Positions 7,631 to 15,173 of a stretch of DNA of 64,000 nt are shown one piece after another; position 1 is the first letter of the stretch, and the number at the start of each line of letters is the position of its first letter. Below the pieces are notes generated by a model that worked only from the letters and a program-made list of their open reading frames with translations, was not told where the DNA came from and ran no database searches. Source of the stretch: Robiginitomaculum sp. (GTDB taxonomy: Bacteria; Pseudomonadota; Alphaproteobacteria; Caulobacterales; Maricaulaceae); NCBI GenBank assembly GCA_021776525.1, contig JAJFFT010000002.1, positions 124,001 through 188,000 of the forward strand, read 5' to 3'. The position numbers and the translations under genes are program-made.

Positions 7631-9048
7631 TTTTCATCTCCATCACCAGGTTGTCCCAGTTCGAAATCTGAAACGGCTTTTTTGGATTGATCGTTACGGT
7701 CAAAGACCACGGTGCCGTCGATAAAGACGGTTTCGGCGCGGCTATAGACGCTAAACGGATTGCCGGACCAAACCACCACATCGGCGTTAAGGCCGGGGGC
7801 AAGAGCGCCAGTTTCGTCGCCAATGCCCAACAGTTTTGCAGGATTAGAGGATAACCAGGTCCAGGCTTCGCCCTGACTGATATCCAGGCCGGCTTTATTA
7901 CCATCGGCCAAGGCTTTGGCGGCCTCCTGATTAAGGCGTTGGATGCCAACTTCGCTGTCTGAATGAACAATGGCGCAGGCCCCGGCCTTGTGAACCATGG
8001 GAATATTTTCGCGGATGGAATCATAGGCTTCCATCTTAAAGCCGCCCCAATCCGCCCACATGGCCGCACAGGTGTCGTTTTCGCGCAAAAGGTCCGCGAC
8101 CTTATAGGCCTCGATGGCGTGGTGAAAGGCGCTGACATGATAGCCAAATTCTTTTGACATATCAATAACCTGCGCCATTTCATCGGCGCGGTAACAGTGC
8201 ATGTTGACGCGAATTTCACCGTCCAGAACGCCCATCAATGTTTCCATTTGTAAATCGCGCTTGGGGGCTTTGGGGGGCTTCTTGTCCTTGTCTTTCTTGT
8301 CTTTGCTGTTGTTTTGTTTGTCCTCCCACTTGGCGTAGTCGGTGCGATAATCATCCCAGCTTTTCTTATAAGCCGTCGCCTTGATCCAGGTTTTACGATA
8401 GTGCGAAAAATTACCCATGCGAGAATAGGGGCCACCCTTTTGCCCATAAACCCGTTTGGGGTTTTCGCCGCAGGCCATTTTCAGCGCATAGGGTGCGCCG
8501 GGAAACTTCATGCCCTGGACGGTGCGCGAGGTCACATTTTTCAAGACTGTGCCGCGTCCACCGAACAGATTGGCAGAACCGGGCAGAACCAACATGGCGG
8601 TAATGCCGCCAGCGCGTGCCCGGTTGAAGGCTGGATCATGAGGCCAGACCCCGTGTTCCGACGAAATCTCTGCGGTTACCGGGCTGGTCACTTCATTGCC
8701 ATCAGCGGTGGCGCGCACACCCGGCGAGGCATAAACCCCCATGTGCGAATGCACATCGATGATGCCTGGTGTGACCCATTTGCCGGAACCATCAATAACG
8801 GTGGCACTGCTTGGCGTGTCCAGATGTTCGCCCAGTGCCGAAACTTTGCCGTTTTCCAGCAACACATCCGCCGTGGTGTATTCTTTGCCCAGACCATCAA
8901 AAATATGTGCGCCCTGAATAAGAACGGACCCTGATGCCGCGGGTTTATAGGTCGATGGATATGGGTTTTTGTCGATCTGCACCATTTCGGCCGTGGCCGT
9001 GGTGCAGACCATTGTTAGCGCACTGACCAGTGCGAGTTGTTTGATCAC
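7627..9048 (-). CDS. Amidohydrolase, exported, intact metal site
   Basis: 473 residues. GTG 9048 is the likely start: AGGGAGG lies 5 bases upstream and the product begins with a signal peptide (VIKQLALVSALTMVCTTATA). Upstream in-frame codons would bury it. Domains: beta-sandwich (VLIQGAHIFDGLG), WVTPGIIDVHSHMG with the HxH metal motif, further candidate ligands in SAFHHAIEAYK and IVHSDSEVG, and the C-terminal LGIGDETGALAPGLNADVVVW. A lysine-rich insert (NNSKDKKDKDKKPPK) lies around residues 255-275. Substrate unknown; periplasmic amidohydrolases of this group are often guessed to be dipeptidases or cyclic-amide hydrolases. First gene of a two-gene operon with the degenerate paralogue. Confidence 0.92.
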   Translation of the reverse strand: MIKQLALVSALTMVCTTATAEMVQIDKNPYPSTYKPAASGSVLIQGAHIFDGLGKEYTTADVLLENGKVSALGEHLDTPSSATVIDGSGKWVTPGIIDVHSHMGVYASPGVRATADGNEVTSPVTAEISSEHGVWPHDPAFNRARAGGITAMLVLPGSANLFGGRGTVLKNVTSRTVQGMKFPGAPYALKMACGENPKRVYGQKGGPYSRMGNFSHYRKTWIKATAYKKSWDDYRTDYAKWEDKQNNSKDKKDKDKKPPKAPKRDLQMETLMGVLDGEIRVNMHCYRADEMAQVIDMSKEFGYHVSAFHHAIEAYKVADLLRENDTCAAMWADWGGFKMEAYDSIRENIPMVHKAGACAIVHSDSEVGIQRLNQEAAKALADGNKAGLDISQGEAWTWLSSNPAKLLGIGDETGALAPGLNADVVVWSGNPFSVYSRAETVFIDGTVVFDRNDQSKKAVSDFELGQPGDGDEK

Positions 9049-9165
9049 ATTTGCCTCCCTTTTGGCCCGGTTTGTTTCTTCGGGTCCAGATGAGATCAGG
9101 CTAGCACTCAGGCGGTGCGATGCAAGCAAGACGAGTCTAACAAAATTGTCATGTTAGCGGGCGCG

Positions 9166-9840
9166 TCAGTCATTGTTTTCCAACAGGCCTGTTTTGAACA
9201 GCACGCCAGCAAGTCCCCCACCAATAGCGGGGGCAATGAAAAACAACCATAATTGCCCAAACCCGGTAAACAGTGCCGGACCAAAGCTGCGCGCCGGATT
9301 AACAGAAACGCCTGTGACCTGAATGCCGACCAGATGGATCGCCCATAGCGTCATGCCTATGGCCAGGCCAGCCATGGCCGCCGGGGCTTTTTCATGAGTT
9401 GCCCCCAAAATTACAACCACAAACAGGAACGTTGCGACAACCTCGAATATAAATGCAGAGCGCATGGAATATTCACCCAAATATCCAGGACCCCATCCGT
9501 TTTGCCCCAGACCATCGACCTTTACGTCAAACCCTGCCTTGCCGGTGGCGATCAGGTAAACCAATCCAGCCCCAATTGCGGCACCAATAAATTGCGCAAT
9601 CCAGTATTTGAGCATTTCAGAACTATCCATTCGCCCGGCCACGAAAGCCCCCAGCGATACCGCGGGATTAATATGACACCCGGATATCGGGCCGATGCCA
9701 TAGGCCATAGCAACAATCGCCAACCCGAATGCAGCGGCAATTCCGGCTTGCCCTATCGCGGCACCGCCCAGTACGGCTGCGCCGCAGCCAAACAGGACCA
9801 GTGTTGCAGTGCCTGTCATTTCAGCAATATATTTTTTCAT
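9166..9840 (-). CDS. aqpZ: Aquaporin Z
   Basis: Inner-membrane water channel of the MIP family, 224 residues, six membrane helices. Both NPA boxes are present (HINPAVSLGAF in the first half, VNPARSFGPA in the second). The Arg after the second NPA and the preceding His/Thr region fit the narrow aquaporin selectivity filter rather than a glycerol facilitator. Stands alone, upstream of the amidohydrolase pair with a 117-bp gap. Confidence 0.95.
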   Translation of the reverse strand: MKKYIAEMTGTATLVLFGCGAAVLGGAAIGQAGIAAAFGLAIVAMAYGIGPISGCHINPAVSLGAFVAGRMDSSEMLKYWIAQFIGAAIGAGLVYLIATGKAGFDVKVDGLGQNGWGPGYLGEYSMRSAFIFEVVATFLFVVVILGATHEKAPAAMAGLAIGMTLWAIHLVGIQVTGVSVNPARSFGPALFTGFGQLWLFFIAPAIGGGLAGVLFKTGLLENND

Positions 9841-9856
9841 GATGATTCCCCAAATA

Positions 9857-9884
9857 GAAAAAGCCCCCGCTTCGGTGCGAAAGC
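9857..9884 (-). terminator. Rho-independent terminator after the DUF442 gene
   Basis: On the minus strand GCTTTCGC-ACCGAA-GCGGGGGC forms an 8-bp stem with three G-T pairs and is followed by TTTTTC. It lies just beyond the stop of the DUF442 gene and before aqpZ, so it would separate the two transcripts. Confidence 0.65.
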
Positions 9885-9959
9885 CGTATCAAGAACAGGG
9901 CGCTTTGGCAATTTTCTCTTTGGCAGTGTCTGGTCGATGAGTTTATGCGTGGACGCGGC

Positions 9960-10481
9960 CTAAATCATCATGGCGGCGTTGTCGGCCACATAAAGCGGGG
10001 CTTCATGGCGCGACAGGCGATCCAGGTGCTCGGCAAAGCTGTCCAGCGATAATCCGGCTGATTGTGCAGCACTAAGCAAGTCTTCAGGCGCAGCCAAACC
10101 ATAAAGCACACTGGCCAAAGCCCACAGGCGTAATGAACGCATGCCGGTCAGACAAAAACCCAAAATTGGCCCTTGGTGATCCGCCATGGCCTCGCCAGCC
10201 GCAATAAGTGCATTGTGCGGAAATACCGCACCATTGATGATCGGCACATAAGAATAGGCCAAGCCGGCATCCTGGGCTGCCTTTTTCAAAAGAATGCTGG
10301 GCGGTTGCTCATCCTCGTCCTCTTCGCCGTCGGGACGGGCATTGAGGATCATGGTAAAGCCTGCCTGTTTTGCGGCGGTCATATCGGCAACATGCAATTG
10401 CGGTGTTGTCGCAAATGCTGGCGATATGTGTGTCAGGCGGGAAACAAGATCAGGGATTGGCATCTCGGTCGGCTTTCTCAT
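9960..10481 (-). CDS. DUF442 / TIGR01244-type phosphatase-like protein
   Basis: 173 residues. Contains the dual-specificity-phosphatase-like P-loop GFCLTGMRS (Cys-x5-Arg-Ser) and an upstream ILNARPDGEE, which is the pattern of the DUF442 family. That family occurs alone or fused to sulfur dioxygenase/Blh-type metallo-beta-lactamases and is linked by context to sulfide metabolism in some bacteria. No such partner gene is next to it here, so the function stays open. The start could be 10481 or an internal ATG at 10463; neither has a strong ribosome-binding site. Confidence 0.85.
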   Translation of the reverse strand: MRKPTEMPIPDLVSRLTHISPAFATTPQLHVADMTAAKQAGFTMILNARPDGEEDEDEQPPSILLKKAAQDAGLAYSYVPIINGAVFPHNALIAAGEAMADHQGPILGFCLTGMRSLRLWALASVLYGLAAPEDLLSAAQSAGLSLDSFAEHLDRLSRHEAPLYVADNAAMMI

Positions 10482-10565
10482 TGGCTCTGCGATACATGGC
10501 TATTTATGCCTTTTCTTGCAAGTCTGGGCATCCACACTATTCTGTTCCGTAAAGAGGAAAAGCAG

Positions 10566-11081
10566 ATGGACCCCAATCATCATCATGTGATGACCTACAG
10601 TGTTTATGACTGCCCGGTCGGGCCGCTTTTGCTGGCCGGGGATACGCATGCCTTGCATCTGATCAGCTTTCCCAACAAGGACCATGCCGCGCTAATTAAA
10701 TCCGACTGGGTGCGTGATGATGCGGGTTTCGACGCGGTAATTGCACAGTTAGAGGCATATTTTGCAGGCAAATTAGAGGGTTTTGATCTGCCTTTGCACA
10801 TGGGCGGATCGCCTTTTCAGAACGCGGTCTGGCGGGCATTATGCGATATACCGTTTGGCGAAACCATCACCTATGGTGAACTGGCCTTGATGGTGGATCG
10901 GCCGGGTGGTGCACAGGCCGTTGGGGCGGCCAACGGGGCCAATCCTTTGCCTATTGTAATCCCTTGCCACCGGGTGATCGGGGCCAATAAGACGCTGACC
11001 GGGTTTGGCGGCGGCATCGAAACCAAACGGTTCTTGCTAGAGCATGAGATTAAATACACGCCGCACAAGAGGCTGATCTAA
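10566..11081 (+). CDS. ogt: Methylated-DNA--[protein]-cysteine S-methyltransferase
   Basis: Suicide repair enzyme that removes the alkyl group from O6-alkylguanine. 171 residues from ATG 10566, preceded by AAAGAGGAAAAGCAG as ribosome-binding site; the frame is open about 390 bases further upstream, but that stretch runs antisense through the DUF442 gene and is not coding. The active site is NPLPIVIPCHRVIG with the acceptor Cys, preceded by the helix-turn-helix region (VWRALCDIPFGETITYGELA). The N-terminal domain is short, as in Ogt/MGMT; there is no Ada regulatory half. It converges on and overlaps the GNAT gene by 4 bp. Confidence 0.95.
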   Translation: MDPNHHHVMTYSVYDCPVGPLLLAGDTHALHLISFPNKDHAALIKSDWVRDDAGFDAVIAQLEAYFAGKLEGFDLPLHMGGSPFQNAVWRALCDIPFGETITYGELALMVDRPGGAQAVGAANGANPLPIVIPCHRVIGANKTLTGFGGGIETKRFLLEHEIKYTPHKRLI

Positions 11082-11512
11082 CGTTGATATTTGATAAAGG
11101 GCGTTTGCGTCGCCACTTTGTCATAAAGGCGCCGTCCGTCGGTATTAAATTCTTCGGTCAACCAATAGACCTGACCGGCCCCGTGCGCGTCCGCGCGGGC
11201 GTAAACGGCTTCGATCAGGGCGCGGCCAATGCCCTTGCCGCGTAAACTTTTCTTGGCAAACAGATCAATCAGATAACATGATGGCTCGGCCCGCCAGGTG
11301 TGGGCATGAAATGTGTAATGGGTCAGGCCAACCAACGCCCCATCATCGGCCTCGGCCACCAGCGCAAACGGCCCATTGGCTGGCGGGTTCATCAGACGCG
11401 CCCAGGTATTTTTGGTGATCGCTGATAAATCGGCCTTGTAATAGGCCTGATAGCCTTCCCATAAAGGCAACCAGTTTTCAAAGTCATCAGGGCATGCGGG
11501 ACGAATAATCAT
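11078..11512 (-). CDS. GNAT-family N-acetyltransferase
   Basis: 144 residues of the Gcn5-related acetyltransferase fold. IIRPACPDDFENWLPLW at the N-terminus and the acetyl-CoA loop LRGKGIGRALIEAVYARA are clear, with the C-terminal strand GQVYWLTEEFNTDGRRLYDK. Substrate cannot be told. It follows the ICMT-like gene after 6 bp and is probably co-transcribed with it; its 3' end overlaps the convergent ogt by 4 bp. Confidence 0.92.
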   Translation of the reverse strand: MIIRPACPDDFENWLPLWEGYQAYYKADLSAITKNTWARLMNPPANGPFALVAEADDGALVGLTHYTFHAHTWRAEPSCYLIDLFAKKSLRGKGIGRALIEAVYARADAHGAGQVYWLTEEFNTDGRRLYDKVATQTPFIKYQR

Positions 11513-11518
11513 CAGGCT

Positions 11519-12073
11519 TTATAGAAAGCGGCGGACTTTGCGGCAATAGTCTTCATAGGGTTTGCCATACATGCGCCTTAACCACGGTTCTTCGGAAAAG
11601 GGGGCCATAAAAAGCGTCACAAGGGTTATGGCAATGACCGGCAGGGCATTGACCGATGCCGATAAAATGGCCCAGCCCGAAAACAAAAACAGGTCCGCCG
11701 TATATTGTGGGTTGCGCGAATAGCGGTAAAAACCGCTGGTTCGCAATGTCGTTTTGGCACCGCTGGTGGCCCTGTATCCCAGATAAACAATGCTGTGAAA
11801 CACCACAATATTGCCAGCAACAATCAAAGTCAGGCCAAGGCCCCAACGCAGCCATAAAGACCAGCCGAACGCATTCCAATCGCTCAGGCCCAGCCAGAAT
11901 ATGCTGCCAAGGGCAATCACGGTCAGAACCCAGATGAGGGCCCGATTCCATAATGTGGATTGTTGCGGCGGCCATATGCGGATCTGTGGGAAGATGATTG
12001 ACCAGATGACTGCGGCCAGAAATGCACCACTGGCCAGCATGCCCGCCACTTGTATCCAGTATATTATCGACAT
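11519..12073 (-). CDS. ICMT/PEMT-like membrane methyltransferase
   Basis: 184-residue inner-membrane protein with about five hydrophobic segments. The C-terminal part has the isoprenylcysteine-carboxyl/phospholipid methyltransferase pattern: SGFYRYSRNPQYTADLFLF for SAM binding and the later PFSEEPWLRRMYGKPYEDY. Bacterial members methylate small hydrophobic or lipid substrates; the actual substrate is unknown. A ribosome-binding site AGGAGAT precedes the ATG. First gene of a likely two-gene operon with the acetyltransferase. Confidence 0.85.
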   Translation of the reverse strand: MSIIYWIQVAGMLASGAFLAAVIWSIIFPQIRIWPPQQSTLWNRALIWVLTVIALGSIFWLGLSDWNAFGWSLWLRWGLGLTLIVAGNIVVFHSIVYLGYRATSGAKTTLRTSGFYRYSRNPQYTADLFLFSGWAILSASVNALPVIAITLVTLFMAPFSEEPWLRRMYGKPYEDYCRKVRRFL

Positions 12074-12172
12074 TGTTCGTATCTCCTGAAACCTTCTAGG
12101 GAATGGTTCAGGCAGGTTAATCCCTACAATGACTGTAGGTTCAAGGGGCTAAAAACCCATCAGGGCACAGAG

Positions 12173-12802
12173 TTATGAGGCTTTTTGAACGGTTTTCAGG
12201 CCCAACAAAATGGCCGCAATAATCATAAAGCTGCCCCCGGCGCGGTCCAGCCATTGCTTGCCTCTGCCGGTCGTTATTTTGCTCATCCACTGGGCCAGCG
12301 CGCCATAGGTGCATAAAAACAGGCCATCAATAACGATATAGGTGGTGCTTAGGATAAGAAATTGTGACCAAAAGGGCTGGGCAGGCGTTATAAATTGTGG
12401 GAACAGCGCCGCAAAAAATACAATGGCTTTGGGGTTGCTGGCTGAGGTGATAAAGCCTTGTAGCCACAGCTTGTGCAGGGATGTGGCCTGTTGATCTTGC
12501 GTCGCCCTGGCACCGGAATTGGCGCGCATCAGGGTTTTTGTCCCAAGCCAGAGAAGGTATGCGACACCGACCCATTTAATGACCAGCAGGCTGTGTCCAT
12601 AAGCCATGATCAGTGCGGCCAAGCCCAGACTGGCGGCCAGCATCTGGCCCATATTGGCGGTCAAATCACCCCACGCGGTCATTAAAGATCGTTTGAAGCC
12701 GTTGCCCAGACTGTTCGAGAGCATCAATAATTGACTGGGGCCGGGCGTGCTCATCAACACCAGCACGGTGGCGACATACATGATCCAAATCTCAAAGGTC
12801 AT
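12173..12802 (-). CDS. LysE/RhtB-family amino-acid exporter
   Basis: 209 residues, about six membrane helices. It shows the family's N-terminal signature TPGPSQLLMLSNSLGNGFKRSL and the middle segment YLLWLGTKTLMRA, followed by GFITSASNPKAIVFFAALFPQF. Such proteins export amino acids or homoserine lactones; the substrate is not predictable. It sits 15 bp after parE on the same strand and could be read through from it. Confidence 0.92.
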   Translation of the reverse strand: MTFEIWIMYVATVLVLMSTPGPSQLLMLSNSLGNGFKRSLMTAWGDLTANMGQMLAASLGLAALIMAYGHSLLVIKWVGVAYLLWLGTKTLMRANSGARATQDQQATSLHKLWLQGFITSASNPKAIVFFAALFPQFITPAQPFWSQFLILSTTYIVIDGLFLCTYGALAQWMSKITTGRGKQWLDRAGGSFMIIAAILLGLKTVQKAS

Positions 12803-12817
12803 GGTTTTCGCGCTCCC

Positions 12818-14854
12818 CTAAACATCTAGCTCTTGTACAAATTTGGCGTGTTCCTGAATAAACTGGAAGCGCAGTTCGGGTTTTTTACCCATCAAAGTTT
12901 CGACCAGTGCTTCGGTGGTGGGCAGGTTGTCTTCGTCAAAGCGAATGCAGGCCAAAGTGCGTTTGGCGGGGTCCATTGTTGTTTCTTTGAGCTGCGCGGG
13001 CATCATTTCGCCAAGGCCCTTAAAACGGCTGATCTCGACCTTGCCGCGCCCGGAAAAATCGGTCGCCAGCAATTCCTCGCGGTGTGCATCATCGCGGGCA
13101 TAGGCGCTCTTGCCGCCTCGGCTGAGGCGATAAAGCGGCGGCAATGCCAGAAAGAGCCGCCCGGCATGGATGATTTGCGGCATGGTTTTATAGAAAAACG
13201 TGATCAGCAATGCGGCGATATGGTCGCCGTCGACATCGGCGTCGGTCATAATGATCACCCGCTCGTAACGCAGGTTTTCAAGATCAAAACGCGATCCGAT
13301 ATGCACCCCAAGTGCCTGTGAAAGGTCGCGGATTTCCTGATTGGCGGCGATTTTATCGGCACTGTTGCTGGCCACATTCAGGATTTTACCCTTCAGTGGC
13401 AGGATCGCCTGGGTCTTGCGATTACGCGCCTGTTTGGCCGAGCCGCCAGCACTGTCCCCTTCGACCAGAAAAATTTCGGTGTCTTGTGTGCCCGAACGTG
13501 AGCAATCAGCCAATTTGCCAGGCAGGCGCAACTTGCGCGTGGCGCTTTTGCGGTTGACCTCTTTTTCGCGGCGGCGACGCAGACGGTCTTCGGCCCGGCC
13601 AATCACCCATTCAAGCAGCTTGGCAGCTTCTTTTGGCGCACCGGCCAGCCAGTGATCAAAAGGATCACGCACGGCGGCTTCAACCGCTTTGGCTGCGGCA
13701 GGCGAGGCCAGTTTCTCCTTGGTCTGGCCCTGAAACTCTGGCTCAGTGATAAACACCGAGACCATGGCACCGGCGGTCCCCAACACGTCATCGGCGGTGA
13801 TTTGTGCTGCTTTTTTGCCCATGCCAGCGGTTTCCGCATAGGCTTTTAGGGCTTTGGTCAAGGCAGAGCGCAGGCCAGAAACATGGGTGCCGCCTTCTGC
13901 TGTGGGCACAGTGTTGCAATAAGACGAGGTGAAGCCGTCGGCTTCGCCAAAACCTTGCGGTGTCCAGCTGATTGCCCATTCGACCGAGCCATGACCGCCT
14001 TCTTTTTCGACGCGCCCCGCAAAGACATCGGGGGTAATGGTAGTTTTGGTGCCCAGCCGTTCGCGCAGAAAGTCCGCCAGCCCGCCCGGAAAATGAAACT
14101 CGGCTTCGGCCGGTGTGTCTGTTCCCTCAACCAGGCTTTGATCACAGCGCCAACGAATGCGCACTCCGCGTTGCAGATAGGCCTTGGCGCGGGCCATGCG
14201 AAACACTTGTTTGGGTGAAAAGGACAGCTTGTCGCCAAAAATTTCGGGGTCTGGTGAAAACCGTACCAGCGTGCCGCGCCGGTTGGGTGCTGCGCCGATT
14301 TCTTTCAATTTGCCCAGCGCCAGTCCCCGCGAAAAGCTTTGGGAATAGAGAGTGCGATTACGGGCCACTTCGACGGTAAGATGGTCGGAAAGGGCGTTGA
14401 CCACCGACACCCCAACACCGTGCAGACCGCCAGATGTTTGATAAACCTTGGATGAGAATTTGCCCCCAGCGTGCAAGGTGGTCATGATCACTTCCAGGGC
14501 GGATTTATCCTTGAACTTTGGGTGCGGATCGACTGGAATACCCCGGCCATTATCGATTACCGTTAATTGATTGCCGGGCTCCAGGATAACCTCGATACGA
14601 TCAGCAAAACCAGCCACGGCTTCGTCCATGGCATTATCCAGGACTTCGGCAAACAAATGGTGCAGGGCGGCGCGGCCTGTGCCACCAATATACATGCCAG
14701 GGCGTTTGCGTACTGGCTCCAGGCCTTCAAGGACCTCAATATCTTCGGCGGTATAGGCCGTTGGCGCAGAGGGTTTCTCTGCCTTACCAAACAACGCCTC
14801 GGCTTCACCCAGCGTGGATTTTCCAGAATTATTCTTACTGCTCACAGTCGTCAC
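12818..14854 (-). CDS. parE: DNA topoisomerase IV subunit B
   Basis: ATPase subunit of the enzyme that unlinks sister chromosomes, 678 residues. In order: GHKL ATPase domain beginning GLEPVRKRPGMYIGGT, with NAMDEAVAG and VIDNGRGIPVD; the transducer domain; the TOPRIM domain with LVEGDSAGGSAKQARNR, PLKGKILNV and MTDADVDGDHI; and the C-terminal RFKGLGEM. The shorter length and the KRPGMYIG context favour ParE over GyrB. A 25-residue polar N-terminal extension precedes the conserved start. The parC partner is not in this window. Confidence 0.95.
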   Translation of the reverse strand: MTTVSSKNNSGKSTLGEAEALFGKAEKPSAPTAYTAEDIEVLEGLEPVRKRPGMYIGGTGRAALHHLFAEVLDNAMDEAVAGFADRIEVILEPGNQLTVIDNGRGIPVDPHPKFKDKSALEVIMTTLHAGGKFSSKVYQTSGGLHGVGVSVVNALSDHLTVEVARNRTLYSQSFSRGLALGKLKEIGAAPNRRGTLVRFSPDPEIFGDKLSFSPKQVFRMARAKAYLQRGVRIRWRCDQSLVEGTDTPAEAEFHFPGGLADFLRERLGTKTTITPDVFAGRVEKEGGHGSVEWAISWTPQGFGEADGFTSSYCNTVPTAEGGTHVSGLRSALTKALKAYAETAGMGKKAAQITADDVLGTAGAMVSVFITEPEFQGQTKEKLASPAAAKAVEAAVRDPFDHWLAGAPKEAAKLLEWVIGRAEDRLRRRREKEVNRKSATRKLRLPGKLADCSRSGTQDTEIFLVEGDSAGGSAKQARNRKTQAILPLKGKILNVASNSADKIAANQEIRDLSQALGVHIGSRFDLENLRYERVIIMTDADVDGDHIAALLITFFYKTMPQIIHAGRLFLALPPLYRLSRGGKSAYARDDAHREELLATDFSGRGKVEISRFKGLGEMMPAQLKETTMDPAKRTLACIRFDEDNLPTTEALVETLMGKKPELRFQFIQEHAKFVQELDV

Positions 14855-15173
14855 CGATCAATTGCTGCGCGATTCGCCCCAGCATAACAGAATGGAGACA
14901 GAACAGAATGCGAGCAATGAAAAGAAGGGCTGGAGCTCGGGGTGTCTCCAGCCCTTCGACCCCGGAAGTATGAGCACGGGGTGAGCCCGGCCGGGGAAAT
15001 GCGCCTGACACGATAGGACGCCCTGAAACACTCGTATAAGTAGTAATTTAAGTCAAGGCACAACAATAGGTTTTGTGGAACTCAAAAAAATACTACAATT
15101 CAAATGGTTAGATTAAACGGGTCTAGGGTGTGCCCTACAGATGACCGATTCTGTTAAGACCTTGCCGTGGTGG
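14855..15173. other. Intergenic region: parE promoter side and autotransporter 3' side
   Basis: 319 bases with no credible gene. It holds the upstream region of parE and, on the minus strand, the 3' trailer of the autotransporter transcript, which ends at the hairpin listed at 14920-14957. The remaining sequence is A/T-rich around 15040-15130, without a recognised RNA or promoter. Confidence 0.6.
14920..14957 (-). terminator. Rho-independent terminator of the autotransporter transcript
   Basis: Perfect 12-bp stem (GAAGGGCTGGAG at 14924-14935 with its complement at 14946-14957), 10-base loop, and on the minus strand a TTTTC tail. It lies about 220 bases beyond the autotransporter stop and just before the parE promoter region, so it insulates parE. 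Confidence 0.75.

Noticed and set aside
10173-10565. 130-codon upstream extension of the methylguanine methyltransferase gene
   Set aside because: The extension runs antisense through the DUF442 gene. ATG 10566 has a good ribosome-binding site, and family similarity starts there.
12123-12139. Inverted repeat CCTACA-ATGAC-TGTAGG upstream of the ICMT-like gene
   Set aside because: Six-bp arms only, no T tract and no known motif. It is too weak to call an operator or terminator.
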